DNA from: Bryopsis sp. KO-2023
Lineage: Eukaryota > Chlorophyta > Ulvophyceae > Bryopsidales > Bryopsidaceae
Direction: 5' to 3'
Assembly: GCA_030272585.1 (NCBI GenBank)
Contig: BSYQ01000007.1
Span: forward strand, 5,336,001 to 5,400,000
DNA length: 64,000 bases
In this document: piece by piece, positions 36,200 through 46,600 of the stretch
How positions within the stretch are numbered: position 1 is the stretch's first letter
How the letters are laid out: each line of letters opens with the position of its first letter
Program-made: the position numbers and the translations under genes
Notes under the pieces: model-generated
What the model was told of the DNA's origin: nothing
What the model saw: the letters and a program-made list of their open reading frames with translations, nothing else
The model's database searches: none

Positions 36200-39100
36200 T
36201 CAGTGACTGGACAGGTCTGGAATTTTGCGACCCATGCGTTCCAATCATCAATGGAGGCCACCACTCCAGAGTCGCCCTGGCTGGTAACTTTTTTGCCTTG
36301 ACGAATCGGATAACCCGTCACAGGGCACGCTTCCCAAGTGACCTATGTACACCACGGTTCAGGGACATAACGAAAGCTGGGAGTGAATTGCAAGGGGAAG
36401 AGATTCTGCCCCATTTTTGAACCCTGTTGTCAATCTTCTGTCTGGTAGAATAAGAAACCGTCTTGATGAAGCTTGGGTTTGAAGGAAGTACGTGTATCCA
36501 TTTCGTTGAGTTGGATGTTTTGGAATCATCTTTTACTCCCTGTTCTCACCTTGCAGTTTTGACACACCAAACTCGCTTCGTAGATGTCACTGCCGCACCG
36601 ATCACACGGCCGAGTGGACAAAGTTTGATCAACAGGCTGTTGATCCATGGATATGATCAATACCCAATCGCGAACTTCCTCGCGCTGGTCTTCAGGAACA
36701 TAGTCTTTCTCTGGAAGCTCAAAATCGTAACTGCCACCAAACACACATCACTCCATAAGCGACTTCGTTTTGGACTGGAAAACTGTACAAACAGCTGGAT
36801 AGGGAGCTTTGTAAAAAGTAGTTTTGGAGTGGTAGAGTGGCGCAAGGGGTGCTATTCAAACTTACGGAATATCTGTGTCGACGAAATCTGCGTTCTCCAG
36901 AACGGTGCCATCGCCCTCCTCCATCGCTTCGACCAGATCCAAATATCGGTTCAACAACACAAACGCCGTGTTCAATCGACCCACTGACTTCCACAGCATG
37001 CCCGCTTCATAAAAAGCCTGAAAAGAGCTGCGCATCGTATTCAGTTGAATATTAAAAAAGAAAGCTGGCACTTGAGTCGAAAATTCTCTAAAGCCACTTT
37101 GTTTGGGCTGAGCATTCTTCCACGTTACAAAAAAAATCTGAGAATATGCATATGTTTCAAAGAATATATATGTATGGACTGTACATAATGCAAAGTGTGG
37201 CAACCCTTCCTGAGTAAGATCTGGATTAATACAGCCTGACTCATTTCATGTCCCCTCCGGGTTTTTTTTGGTGTCGTTTTAGTTTATTTGGCATTTTGGA
37301 GTTGTTTGTTTGCGGCTATATTTTTCAAAATATTGTTAATTTATTTCATTTTGCGGCACTGGATTTGGCACCAATCTCCCCCCTCCAAAAAAATAACGCT
37401 CAGAAAGTGGGAACGAGGTTTCATGATTGCTTGCCTTGTCTGCTGGAAGAACATCAACAAATCTGAGCAATGATGTTGCTTGTTTGGCGGCAATCTCGGT
37501 CAGTCCAGCAGCCTTCGCTTTGTTGGTTAGAGACAGCAAATGAGCGGCTTGATACAAATGCTCGAATTCTTGTTTTTCCTCAGTACCCACGATTGTGGCC
37601 GTCACTTCAAGCGATTCCAGCAATCTGAGCACCACAGAGGGCGTCTTGGGTGGTACTTTCCAGATAATATTCTTCGCGCATTCTTTCCAGGCAAACGACA
37701 GAGGGGATACCTGTGAAGCACAGTTGCGAGGTCGCTCTCTGCCTTCTCTGTTCTTTCAGCTTCAGAAAAGGATAGAATCTGTTTGGCAACATGTTTGTAC
37801 ATGTCGAAGTTTCCAGGGGTGGGGATCAATGCCATGCTCAGCCAGGACTGATGCCGCTGCGACAAAGTCCTGTTGTTTGGCCTTGAGTTTGGCGTGTTTT
37901 GCAGCATACTGGAGCGCAATCACTGGACCTTGCTGTGACGCGAGCTCGTGCACCTTTTCCCACTCTCCTCAATGGCAAAACATCTCAAGCGCCTGCCACA
38001 GTTTTCACAAGGAGATAAACACTCAGTTCTCATCCTAGTTCCTTTTCTAAGTGAGCAAGTGTCAAACCCATTGCCATCTTTTGTTCATACCTCGGATGGA
38101 GCGAGCTCGTCGGCGTTTCTGTGCTCCAAGAGGTGGTCGTTGTATCTCTCTTCAACATATTTGTTTAGGGAAAGAATTCCACCTGCCAAGGCTCTGGCTT
38201 TATCGAACATTCCACCCAAACAATAGCACTTGACCGCCCCCTGGACGTCATCAATCCCCTCATGCAGCTCTGCTGCCGCTTCAAACCGATCGATGCTGAT
38301 CAGTCGCTGGGAGACGGTGGCCACGACATGGTTCATTCGATTGCCCTGGTGGGTCATCGCAACGTGCACCGCATTCTCCCAGAGCTGTACAGACGGGATA
38401 AATCAGCCCGTTTTCTACTTCACTTGGTGCCCTGAAATGATGCGAGTTGATTCGAAATCAATGCACGTGCATAAGCCGCACGTCTCTCCGTACCAACCTT
38501 TTGCAAAGCGTCGTAATTCATACAGTTGTTCAGCGACCGCCATTCCAGCCTCCCAGTCTTCGTTGTGCAAGTACATATCGGTGGCTTCTCTAGGTTTGTC
38601 TAGGAAATGGTGCGAGAATGGCAATCAGCATACAGAAAGAACGTTCTATCCGGAGCCAACAATATCCAGACAAGTTGTCCATTCCCACCAGCATTGATGA
38701 ATTCTTCTTCAGCCTCCTTGAAACGTCCTTCATCCTCAAGATACATTGCATATTTCAAACGAATCTATGGAAGCTTGTGCTTCGCGCAGGATCTTGCAAG
38801 CTGAAATGCATGTGAGAATGCTCCCGATTCGACGCCATAGTCGATTGCTTGATCCACAAGTCCGGGCTTCTTCAAGAGATGAGCTCCCTCATCACCACCA
38901 ACTATATCTATCAAATCGTCTTCCCACATGTTTGCGCCCCTATACATGTGCACTGCCCTCATTCATTCTTCGGCAGCAGTGTAATGCTTTTCTGCCTCCC
39001 TGAGATCGCCATCGCTTTCGAGTTTCTGAGCAAGGTGTATGTGCGTGTCGCCCAGCAGATCCTTCGACCTCAAGCTCCCTCGCGCGTTTAGTGTATAAAG

Positions 39101-40807
39101 ACTGCAATACAGTTCAGCGTTCAAAATCAGAGGCACCAATCAGCTCACTTGCAGATTCAGGACGAACAAGTCTCTCCCCCAATTCAATCAACCTCAATCA
39201 TGCGGCTCGAGCTTCAGAGACTTACATGAACCTCTGTATCGGTCAGGTATCCCATGGCAACCTTGTGTGCAGCTTCCCACCTCCCTGCGCGCGAATACAT
39301 GTCTACCGCTTCTTTGGCCATGCCAGCATCCTAAGGAGAACACCAAATGTTGCTTGCTGGAGTGAGGAACGGTTTGAGCGCACCATAAGCGGCATTCATG
39401 GTACCCAGTCTTGTACCATGAATTCTATTATTCCTGATGCCTTGACGAATTGTCTGGATTCCAAAGCTGCCTCGACCGCTTTTCATGTCTGCCCCGCCTC
39501 GATATAATGATTGATGGCTGCGTCCATCTGCTTTTGGCTCATGAGCCAGTCCCCCCATTCTTCTTCGAGCTGTATGACCTCTCCGGGGAATTCATGACGA
39601 GCGAGATCAATAGCCTTTCTATATCCGTGTCCTCTGCGATCCAGAAATAGTTGGCTTGTGAGCATTCCGTGAAAGTTTTTGAAAGTGTCAAAAGTTCAGA
39701 CTCCAGACACTTTGGTGCCTGTGTTGGGCTTGATGATCGAATGGAAATGAAATTCGGACTGTCCACTTTTCTCCCACCTCCTAAACGCTTCTTTTGCCTC
39801 CTCAAAACGACGCAGGTGCTCGTACAGATCACCTGCCTTCTCGTGAAGGCCAGATTTCTCCAGAGCTGCACATATCGAGTCTAAGAGCCCGAGCTCGTAG
39901 GATCCACCAGACGAAGTGACCACCTGCACGAGTTCGTAGCCGAGTCGGAAGCAGAATTCATGAAAACATACTGTTTATCATTCTTTATATCTGGAGGTCT
40001 CTGGTAGCAGCAATTCATACTTGTGCAGCTTTCGACGGGCTGCATCCTTTCAGATACAGCGATATCGCAGCCAAATAATCCCCATCAGCTTCTTTGACGG
40101 CCCCAGCTTCAGCTTCTTGGCCAGTTTCGAGCAGCCACTGGTAATGACTCTTTTTTAGACTCTCGGCCTCTTCATGGTGGTGGGTTTCTGCAACCCTGAT
40201 CGCATCTTGCCATCGATGTGCCTCTGTGTACATAGAGACAGCTCCATCCACTCCCCCATGAGCCAAAAGAAGTTGTTCAGCCTGGGTCCAGTCGCCATTT
40301 AATACTGCCAGTTTAGCTTGGACGTCGTAAGACTGAAATTCCTTCGCGACCGAAGTCCTGATCTTCCAGAGCACTGCCGAAGTCTATCAAAAATTCATCA
40401 AGCGCATAGCTGGCGCTGTTGATCCCCTCGTCGACAATCACTTCTGTTCTGAAAATAAAAGCCACCCCAGCCAATCAAAAAAACGTTGGCAGTATCAAAA
40501 CTTTGGTACAAGGATGGTCAGTGCGACAAACGAACCTGTTGTTCGCTCTCTCGATGTCTTCTACCTCACCCTTGATAGGATATATGGTTTGTTGGTCAGG
40601 ATTTCGAATACTGTACCAGACACAAAGGTTCCCTAGGCTTTGCGCCACAACCACATCGCTGCCAGGTACCCACTGAACATACTGACAGAAATTTAGAAGG
40701 GTGGCCTTGTGCTGAAGCGAAATATCGTAGACATGCAGGTGCCGCTGCTTATCTCTGAATAAGATATGTGTTCCACGAGGGTTCAGTTCATGAATACAAC
40801 GACACAA
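36200..40807 (-). pseudogene. IFT172: IFT172 pseudogene (intraflagellar transport, IFT-B)
   Basis: Many segments match IFT172 in the right order: VQWVPGSDVVVAQS and YPIKGEVEDIER (40.7-40.5 kb), DEGINSASYALDEF (40.4), SHYQWLLETGQEAEAGAV and GDYLAAISLYLKG (40.1), [12 protein letters not shown] (39.5), AVDMYSRAGRWEAAHKVAM (39.3), [13 protein letters not shown] (38.7), FVDVLPADK (37.45), TAFVLLNRYLDLVEAMEEG (36.95), VLIISMDQ (36.65) and TGYPIRQGKKV (36.3). IFT172 carries IFT-B cargo along the ciliary axoneme. This copy looks dead. The N-terminal WD40 part (about 450 residues) is absent. In-frame stops lie at 39485-39483 (TGA), 38965-38963 (TGA at a normally Trp position), 38767-38765 (TAG) and 37971-37969 (TGA). 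A one-base frame shift lies near 37.82 kb, and blocks of roughly 30-150 residues are missing, for example around 40.35 and 38.4 kb. Splice sites partly persist, so this is a decayed native gene, not a retrocopy. Confidence 0.8.
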
Positions 40808-40876
40808 GAATGGTTTGATTTGCGGCTGACGTTTTCTGAGCGGATTTGCGTCTTGGTGTTATTTACCGGTTGCACT

Positions 40877-41080
40877 TTACTCTTCCTCCTCCTCCGAGGA
40901 AGAGCTTTCGCTCGACGTGCTGCTATCGTCCGTGTCGGATGCTCCGGAGTCGCTATCGGAGTCCAAAGCCAGCATCATTGCTCTGGCCTGCGCCTGGTCG
41001 TATCGACGCCTGAGTTTGGCCGACAGAAAACCAATCGCACTGCAGAGTGCAACTGTTCCGATCGTCCTGAAGATCCCCAT
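40877..41080 (-). CDS. Possible 67-residue protein with N-terminal TM helix and acidic Ser tail
   Basis: A frame from the ATG at 41080 to a TAA encodes a hydrophobic N-terminal helix (FRTIGTVALCSAIGFLSA), a short basic stretch (KLRRRYDQ), and a tail of Asp/Ser then Ser/Glu ending in six Glu. It lies immediately upstream of the IFT172 relic, where that gene's missing N-terminal exons would be expected. It could be a real tail-anchored-like small protein or a chance frame in decaying DNA. I see no known family. Confidence 0.3.
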   Translation of the reverse strand: MGIFRTIGTVALCSAIGFLSAKLRRRYDQAQARAMMLALDSDSDSGASDTDDSSTSSESSSSEEEEE

Positions 41081-41587
41081 TGTCAGTGATTCTGTTCGCA
41101 AGTTCTGTTCGCAAGAGTTCTCTTTCACGCTTGGTCAACCAAGAGAAAGAGGCCGATGACTTGTCGGGCTCCAATAAAAGCGAAAGGGGGTGCCAGAAAC
41201 TGTGCCATTATATTGGTGGCAAGCACAGAATGAACATCAACATCATCGACACAGTGACATTGGTCATGGCATGCGGCGCATCGAGACAAGCAGTTCCGCC
41301 TCCACACATAAAGTTGAGCCGCCCAACACAGTGATTGGGTGTGCTTGGCTAAGATATGTGGTCCTGAAGGTGTTTTTTGGGGGGAAAAGGAGATGCAGAG
41401 AGAAAGCGGCATTCTTTATCTTCTGTGTTCTTAAGTGGAAAGAAAGGTGCAATACTTGCTGATATGCGCAGTACCTTTTCACTTCAAAATATTAAAAAAA
41501 AACTCAGATGAGCCAGCACTTTGCAGGGCATCGATTTACAAGTCAGTGTATGGGAAGATCAAAAACGTCCCCATCCAAAAAACGCAA

Positions 41588-41966
41588 CAAAACGCGACTC
41601 GTTGTTGTCTGGCGCTCCATCCAACGGAGAGTACGCTGTCATGTGAATTCCACGACTTTTTCAAAAGTCGAAGAGGCCATCTGACCGAAAGTAGGGGTGC
41701 GCCTCAACCTGGGTGAACGAGAGAGAGACTCAATACACATGAACACTTGGCTATTTTGTTGTTATTATTCCGTACTTGATGTCGTCAGGTGAATTCTTAT
41801 ACTCCTACGTTCACAAGAGATCTGTTCGCTATCTTACCTGATTGACGGCTGGTTTAATCCTTGCTGTTTCCAACAAGTCCTTGAGCTTCGTCCCTGAAAA
41901 GTTGCTTACGCCGATCGCTCTTACCAACCCGTCGTCAACAAGGGATTCCATCGCAGACCATGTTTC
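41588..41966 (-). pseudogene. Aldo-keto reductase fragment (two exons)
   Basis: Exon 41966-41838 reads [20 protein letters not shown], then [13 protein letters not shown] and IKPAVNQ, bounded by a good acceptor (TGCCAG) and donor (CAG|GTAAGA). After a 129-bp intron the next piece starts at 41708 in the same phase: VEAHPYFRSDGLFDF, an in-frame TGA at 41663-41661, then KSRGIHMTAYSPLDG. This is the conserved middle of the NADPH-dependent aldo-keto reductase barrel. The N-terminal part with the catalytic Asp/Tyr/Lys and the C-terminal strands are not found nearby. The TGA stands where the family often has Cys, which also allows a selenocysteine reading. Given the missing ends and the decayed neighbour, a gene relic is more likely. 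Confidence 0.65.
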
Positions 41967-42285
41967 CTGGCAGAGACAAACGAATTCAACGTTATAGAGT
42001 ACCTGAAATCTTTCGCTGAATGTTGGATATGAGCCCGCAATAAAAATACCTCCTGTGAGATGAGGGCATCTGTTTATTAAAGGAGATAATTGTGCCCCAA
42101 TGGGGAAAGAAAAGGGATCTGTGAGTCAGGTCTGGTGGAAGGATATTATTGTCATAAGACTGGAAGGCGGCTATGTTGTTTGTGACGTTGTAAAAACTTT
42201 TCGCGGATAGTTTCAGTTCCTTGTCAACAGTAGTGCAATCGAAATTTCAGATTTTGATGCTTTCTTTTTCCCTCTCTGTCTCTGT

Positions 42286-42317
<32 letters not shown>

Positions 42318-43694
42318 TCAATTGTATCGGGTGGAGAGTTTGTGCGAAACTTGGGGGGTGCTGTAGGGGCCGGGTTGCTGAAGCTGGACTTCTCAGCAAT
42401 AAAAAAGTAGGATGTGCCTTGCATTTCATACCACAGCACTCTGATTCTGGATTCTGACTAAGAATCTATCTGGAGTGCACTTCTTCCCTAGCTTGTTGAG
42501 CAGCCTTCAGGGATCTCTCCTCCTGGATAAACTTTATCAGATTCCTGGTGGTGATTTTGAAAAATCCCCAAACAATGTGGATCAGAGACAAAAAGCAAGG
42601 AGGAACCAGCACAGTTTTTCTTTTTGTTAAAACACAGGAAGCTCCCAACAATTCACACCTCCAATACACTCATTTCACATCAATCTTGCCCCTTCAAGAA
42701 AAAAAAAAATACCGAACCCCCGTTTTCGACCTGTTGATGCAGGTACTCTACACTTGCCAACCCCCTCCAATTTCTCTTCTCCCTTTTCTCTTTTTCAATT
42801 TCTTTTCAATTTTTCCTTGAAACACCGACCCCCCCCCTCCCTCCCCTTCTCTTTTGACACAACCAATAGATGAAAACATTGCCACCTAGGATTTTCTGAA
42901 AGAAAAAAAAGAAGAGGCCCAAAAAATAAAGAAAAAGGGATGAGAAAAAAAAACCAACGAAAAAAAAAAATTGAAATGATAACAAAAAGAGGACAAAAAA
43001 AATTAGAGATCCAAACACAAAACATTCTCCTTTCTTTTTTTGTGCATGTGCTTTTTTTTATACAAGGCCCAATGCAAGCATCGTTATACAAACAAACTCT
43101 GTTTTAAAAAACATTCATTTGTAGAAGTTAAAAAAAAAAAAAAAGAAAGAGAATGAAACACAGCTGTTTCAAAAATTTGAAACATCCATTTTGAGAGGGA
43201 GATTAGAACTCTTCCCAATTACATGCCCCTTCTTTCACCTTTTTTTTTTTCAAAAACCATTAACGATTTCGATACATGCATCCCGGCCATCTTTCAAAAC
43301 TGTGCAATTTCCTTGGTCTTTACTTGTGCTTACTTCCTCTTTTCCCCTTTGATTTCCCCACTCCCCACAAAAACCACCCCCAAAATTCCAAACACGACCC
43401 ACAGTTGAAAACGTACAAAAGGACAGGGAATTCCCGACCAAATCAGCTGACCCCTAATGGAACAACACCACATGACTCAGAGCACACCCCAATTATCAAA
43501 ACAAATTTCCAATCAATCGCACAGGATAACGGTACCCCCCCTCAACTTCCCCTCTATTCATTTTCCAAGCGGTTTCCCTTTCCATGCCATGTCTCCAAGA
43601 CCCCACGACACTACCTGTCGATCAACACAGCAACGACCGCAGCGATGATTTTAAAGGGGAGCGGGGGGCAGTCCTGTCAGGCTCCAAATTGCCC
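41967..43694. other. Spacer downstream of the myosin gene with low-complexity DNA
   Basis: No credible gene is seen. It contains a CT/TCTG microsatellite (about 42270-42319) and, from 42.8 to 43.3 kb, A- and T-rich homopolymer DNA with C runs. A short helical frame near 42.47-42.58 kb (minus; EERSLKAAQQAREEVHSR) has no support beyond its composition. Confidence 0.45.
42270..42319. repeat. CT/TCTG microsatellite
   Basis: Imperfect TCTG units pass into a run of TC dinucleotides in the spacer downstream of the myosin gene. Confidence 0.85.
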
Positions 43695-46600
43695 TCAGGC
43701 TGCAATCGTGAGTGGCTTTTGCAAGAAATCAAACCCTCGAATGCCTCGAAGAGCATCTGGAATGTCAGGAATTGCAACATACAGGTCCTGCACAGTAATA
43801 GAACTCCATGTCAGACACCAAACCACCATATCAATTGAATTCTCTTATTTGAGAACCTTCCCGAATCACAATTGGCGACTTTTCGAAGAGTACCAGTAGG
43901 TGGTGCACGGTCTTTACCTTGTCATCCATATTTCTAACGATATGCTCCAGTTGGAATGGAATGCTGGAGTCGTCGTCCAAAAGGAACGAATGGCTCGCTG
44001 CCGAAGAATTATCCACCATCAGCTGTTTCATTTGCTGGAGCACTTCCGGTGATACCGTCTCTGTGTTGTACTTATCGTCCCAATACATCGTACTGATGCG
44101 GTACAGTTGCTGCACCGACAGCACTGGACACAGATCCGTCGTGATTTCCTCCAGAGATTTGTTCGGTTTCTGGTGTATGACCAGGAACGTCACCGCTTGC
44201 CGAATGAATTTCAATTCATCCCAGGACTCGCCCACGAATTTCCTGCCTGCGTTGTCTATCCAATGCTCCACCTCAGCGAGGCCGGTTTTGACATACTCTC
44301 CGTTGGAGAACGAACAGCATTCACGACGCAACAGCAACTGGTTGAAGAGCTGGACGTTGATGAAGGCAAAGATCTGCTTGAAGAGCATTTGCATCAGGAA
44401 GTGGGGGACGTTGTTGGCCTTCAGAGTCAGCAGCAGCTTGTCCAAGACACGGAGAACTTCCTCCCAGTGGCGGCCCAACTGGTGAGATCCCACTACAAAC
44501 ACAAATAGAGTTTTCAGCACAGGTTTCGAGTAGACCCAGAACAGAGGTGATTTTCACATCTTGCCAATCGAAGGTGGCGCCACAGCGAACCCCTTCTTTT
44601 ATCAGCTGAATATCAAGATATTCTTCTTATTGCATCTGTTCACTTTCAGTCGACCAGCACCTCAGCACTCTATTCAAGGTCCAGTTCTGACACCGCCATT
44701 CGGCATTTACCTGATGCATGTCCTCGAGCAACCACCCTTCCACTGCCAGTTCTGGTGACTCCCTTTGGCGCCAAAATGCATGAGGACAGGTGATTGGTGA
44801 TTTCCTTCTTCACGTTGTCTCTCAACATGGGGAAAATTTTCTGAACGAACGCATCCAACTGCTGCTTGAACAGCAATGCTGGGTACTTGGCCTCCACCTG
44901 CAAAACATAGATGATTTCTTTTCACACATGAATCCAACTGAAACACATATGGTCAGATATTCCTACGTCTTTTTATAGATGTCTTTTTAACAACTTTTGA
45001 AGCTCTCTCATGCAACTTGCCTGTTGCAAGCCTCCAACTCCACCACCATGAACGGATGCTTCCGAGAAAGAGGGATTCGTGGGTGTCGTTACTCGCGACA
45101 AGAAACTGGTGAAGCGATTGGAACCCAAGAATGATCGACTGGCAGACCTAGCCTTGGCATACGTTCCGCTGCTGGCTGGCTTGATGTTCTTTTGCAGCAT
45201 GAACAGCAAAGTAACGATGTTCGTCAGCCTGCAGAGATTCAGATGATGGCACACACACACACACACACATACAGTCAGCACACTGATTGCATGCAGGATA
45301 TGATAATCGACTTTATCTGATGGTGAACGAGGCTGAGGTCTGCCCCCTGTACTCACCAGTATGCCATTGTATTGTTGTCATCCTGCCTCTCCTCGATCTG
45401 CTTGCCGATTGCTTGGATGATTCGATCAAATATGGACGTCTTGTCGGCTTGGAACGATTTCCACTGTAGACAAGCACGGAAAATTACAACGGCCGCCAAA
45501 GGCTTGCCCTTCTGGAAACCCATGTGATCGCCGAGACTCTGCAAGAGTTTCTCTTCGTCCAATTTTCGCTGCTCCTTGTACATCTGTTGCTGCTTGATGT
45601 ACATTTCTTGTTGGGTCCGGTCGACCTCTGGATACTCCACCCCAGGTCTGAAAAATAGGCCACCCAAAAAAAAGAAGAGTGTCATTCCAAAGCAACAAAG
45701 CTTCTGACAAGGTTGATTCCAAGCACTTGTACATGCCTCAGAATCGGAATCCTGTGTCATCGTTTGCTGGCATAGATAGCCCAATCAGAAAGAAGCAATT
45801 GTCATCATAGGCATCATACAGGAGTGAATAATAAAGAGTGAGCTGTGTATCATTCCAAAAATGTTTTTTTGAAACAGGGGAACTCTTGATATTTTCTTGC
45901 GTTTGCCTCAGAATCGGAATCCTATCTCATCAATGTACTGGACCCAAACAAGAGTCAGTCAGACGATATATAAGTTGTCTTCATCGGCTTTTCACTATCA
46001 AAAACAAAAAAAAGCTGGGGTTCTCGGATCCCAGTGTTTTGTTTATTCAAAAAAGGAAGCAATTTTTTTTTGTTCTAAAGCTTACCCTGCCCATCGTGAC
46101 TCCACACCGTTTTCACCAGCAGGCTGTCCTTCCGGCAAAGTGGGTGCGATGACGGGGGTTCTCTTGAAGGAGGCACTGACATCCATGCTGGACGATCGAA
46201 CCTTCCTCATGTGTGGCAATGCATTCGGTCGAGAAGGCATGGATGGATCTGGAGTGGCTGGCAGGAGCCTGCCTGTTGCAATATCCTCCTCCTTTTGCTT
46301 GAGTTCGGCTTCCAAGCGCAGGACACTCTCTCGAGCTTCGTTTCTTTGGGCCACAGCATTCTCCAACCTGGGAAATTAGTCATGGCCAACACCAATTTCA
46401 GCACTTGATCGTTACTATCAGATCCCAAGGTTTCCTTCAGACTCCATCAAGCAATTTTGCTAGTTTCAAACCCCCCCCCCACACACACGCAGGAAACCAA
46501 CTCTATTACTTTTTTTATATTCACCCATTCAACCATCATATTTTCCTGCAGGAGCTGCAAACATGCAAATTCCGAGTTTTTACATAGCGAATCTTACCTC

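Noticed and set aside
35749-36200. Long open frame continuing past the IFT172 C-terminal segment as extra coding sequence
   Set aside because: Its translation is Phe/Lys low-complexity from T- and A-runs, with no family match or splice support.
40336-40353. 18-nt GT...AG mini-intron bridging a frame change in the IFT172 copy
   Set aside because: It would not restore the missing ~80 residues of the family, other introns in the window are 75 bp or more, and the copy is broken elsewhere.
36200-42000. TGA read as Trp or Cys (alternative genetic code), explaining the in-frame TGAs in IFT172 and the reductase
   Set aside because: TGA is the terminal codon of several intact genes here (myosin, methyltransferase, BLISTER-like, surface gene A), and the IFT172 copy also has an in-frame TAG, a frame shift and missing blocks.
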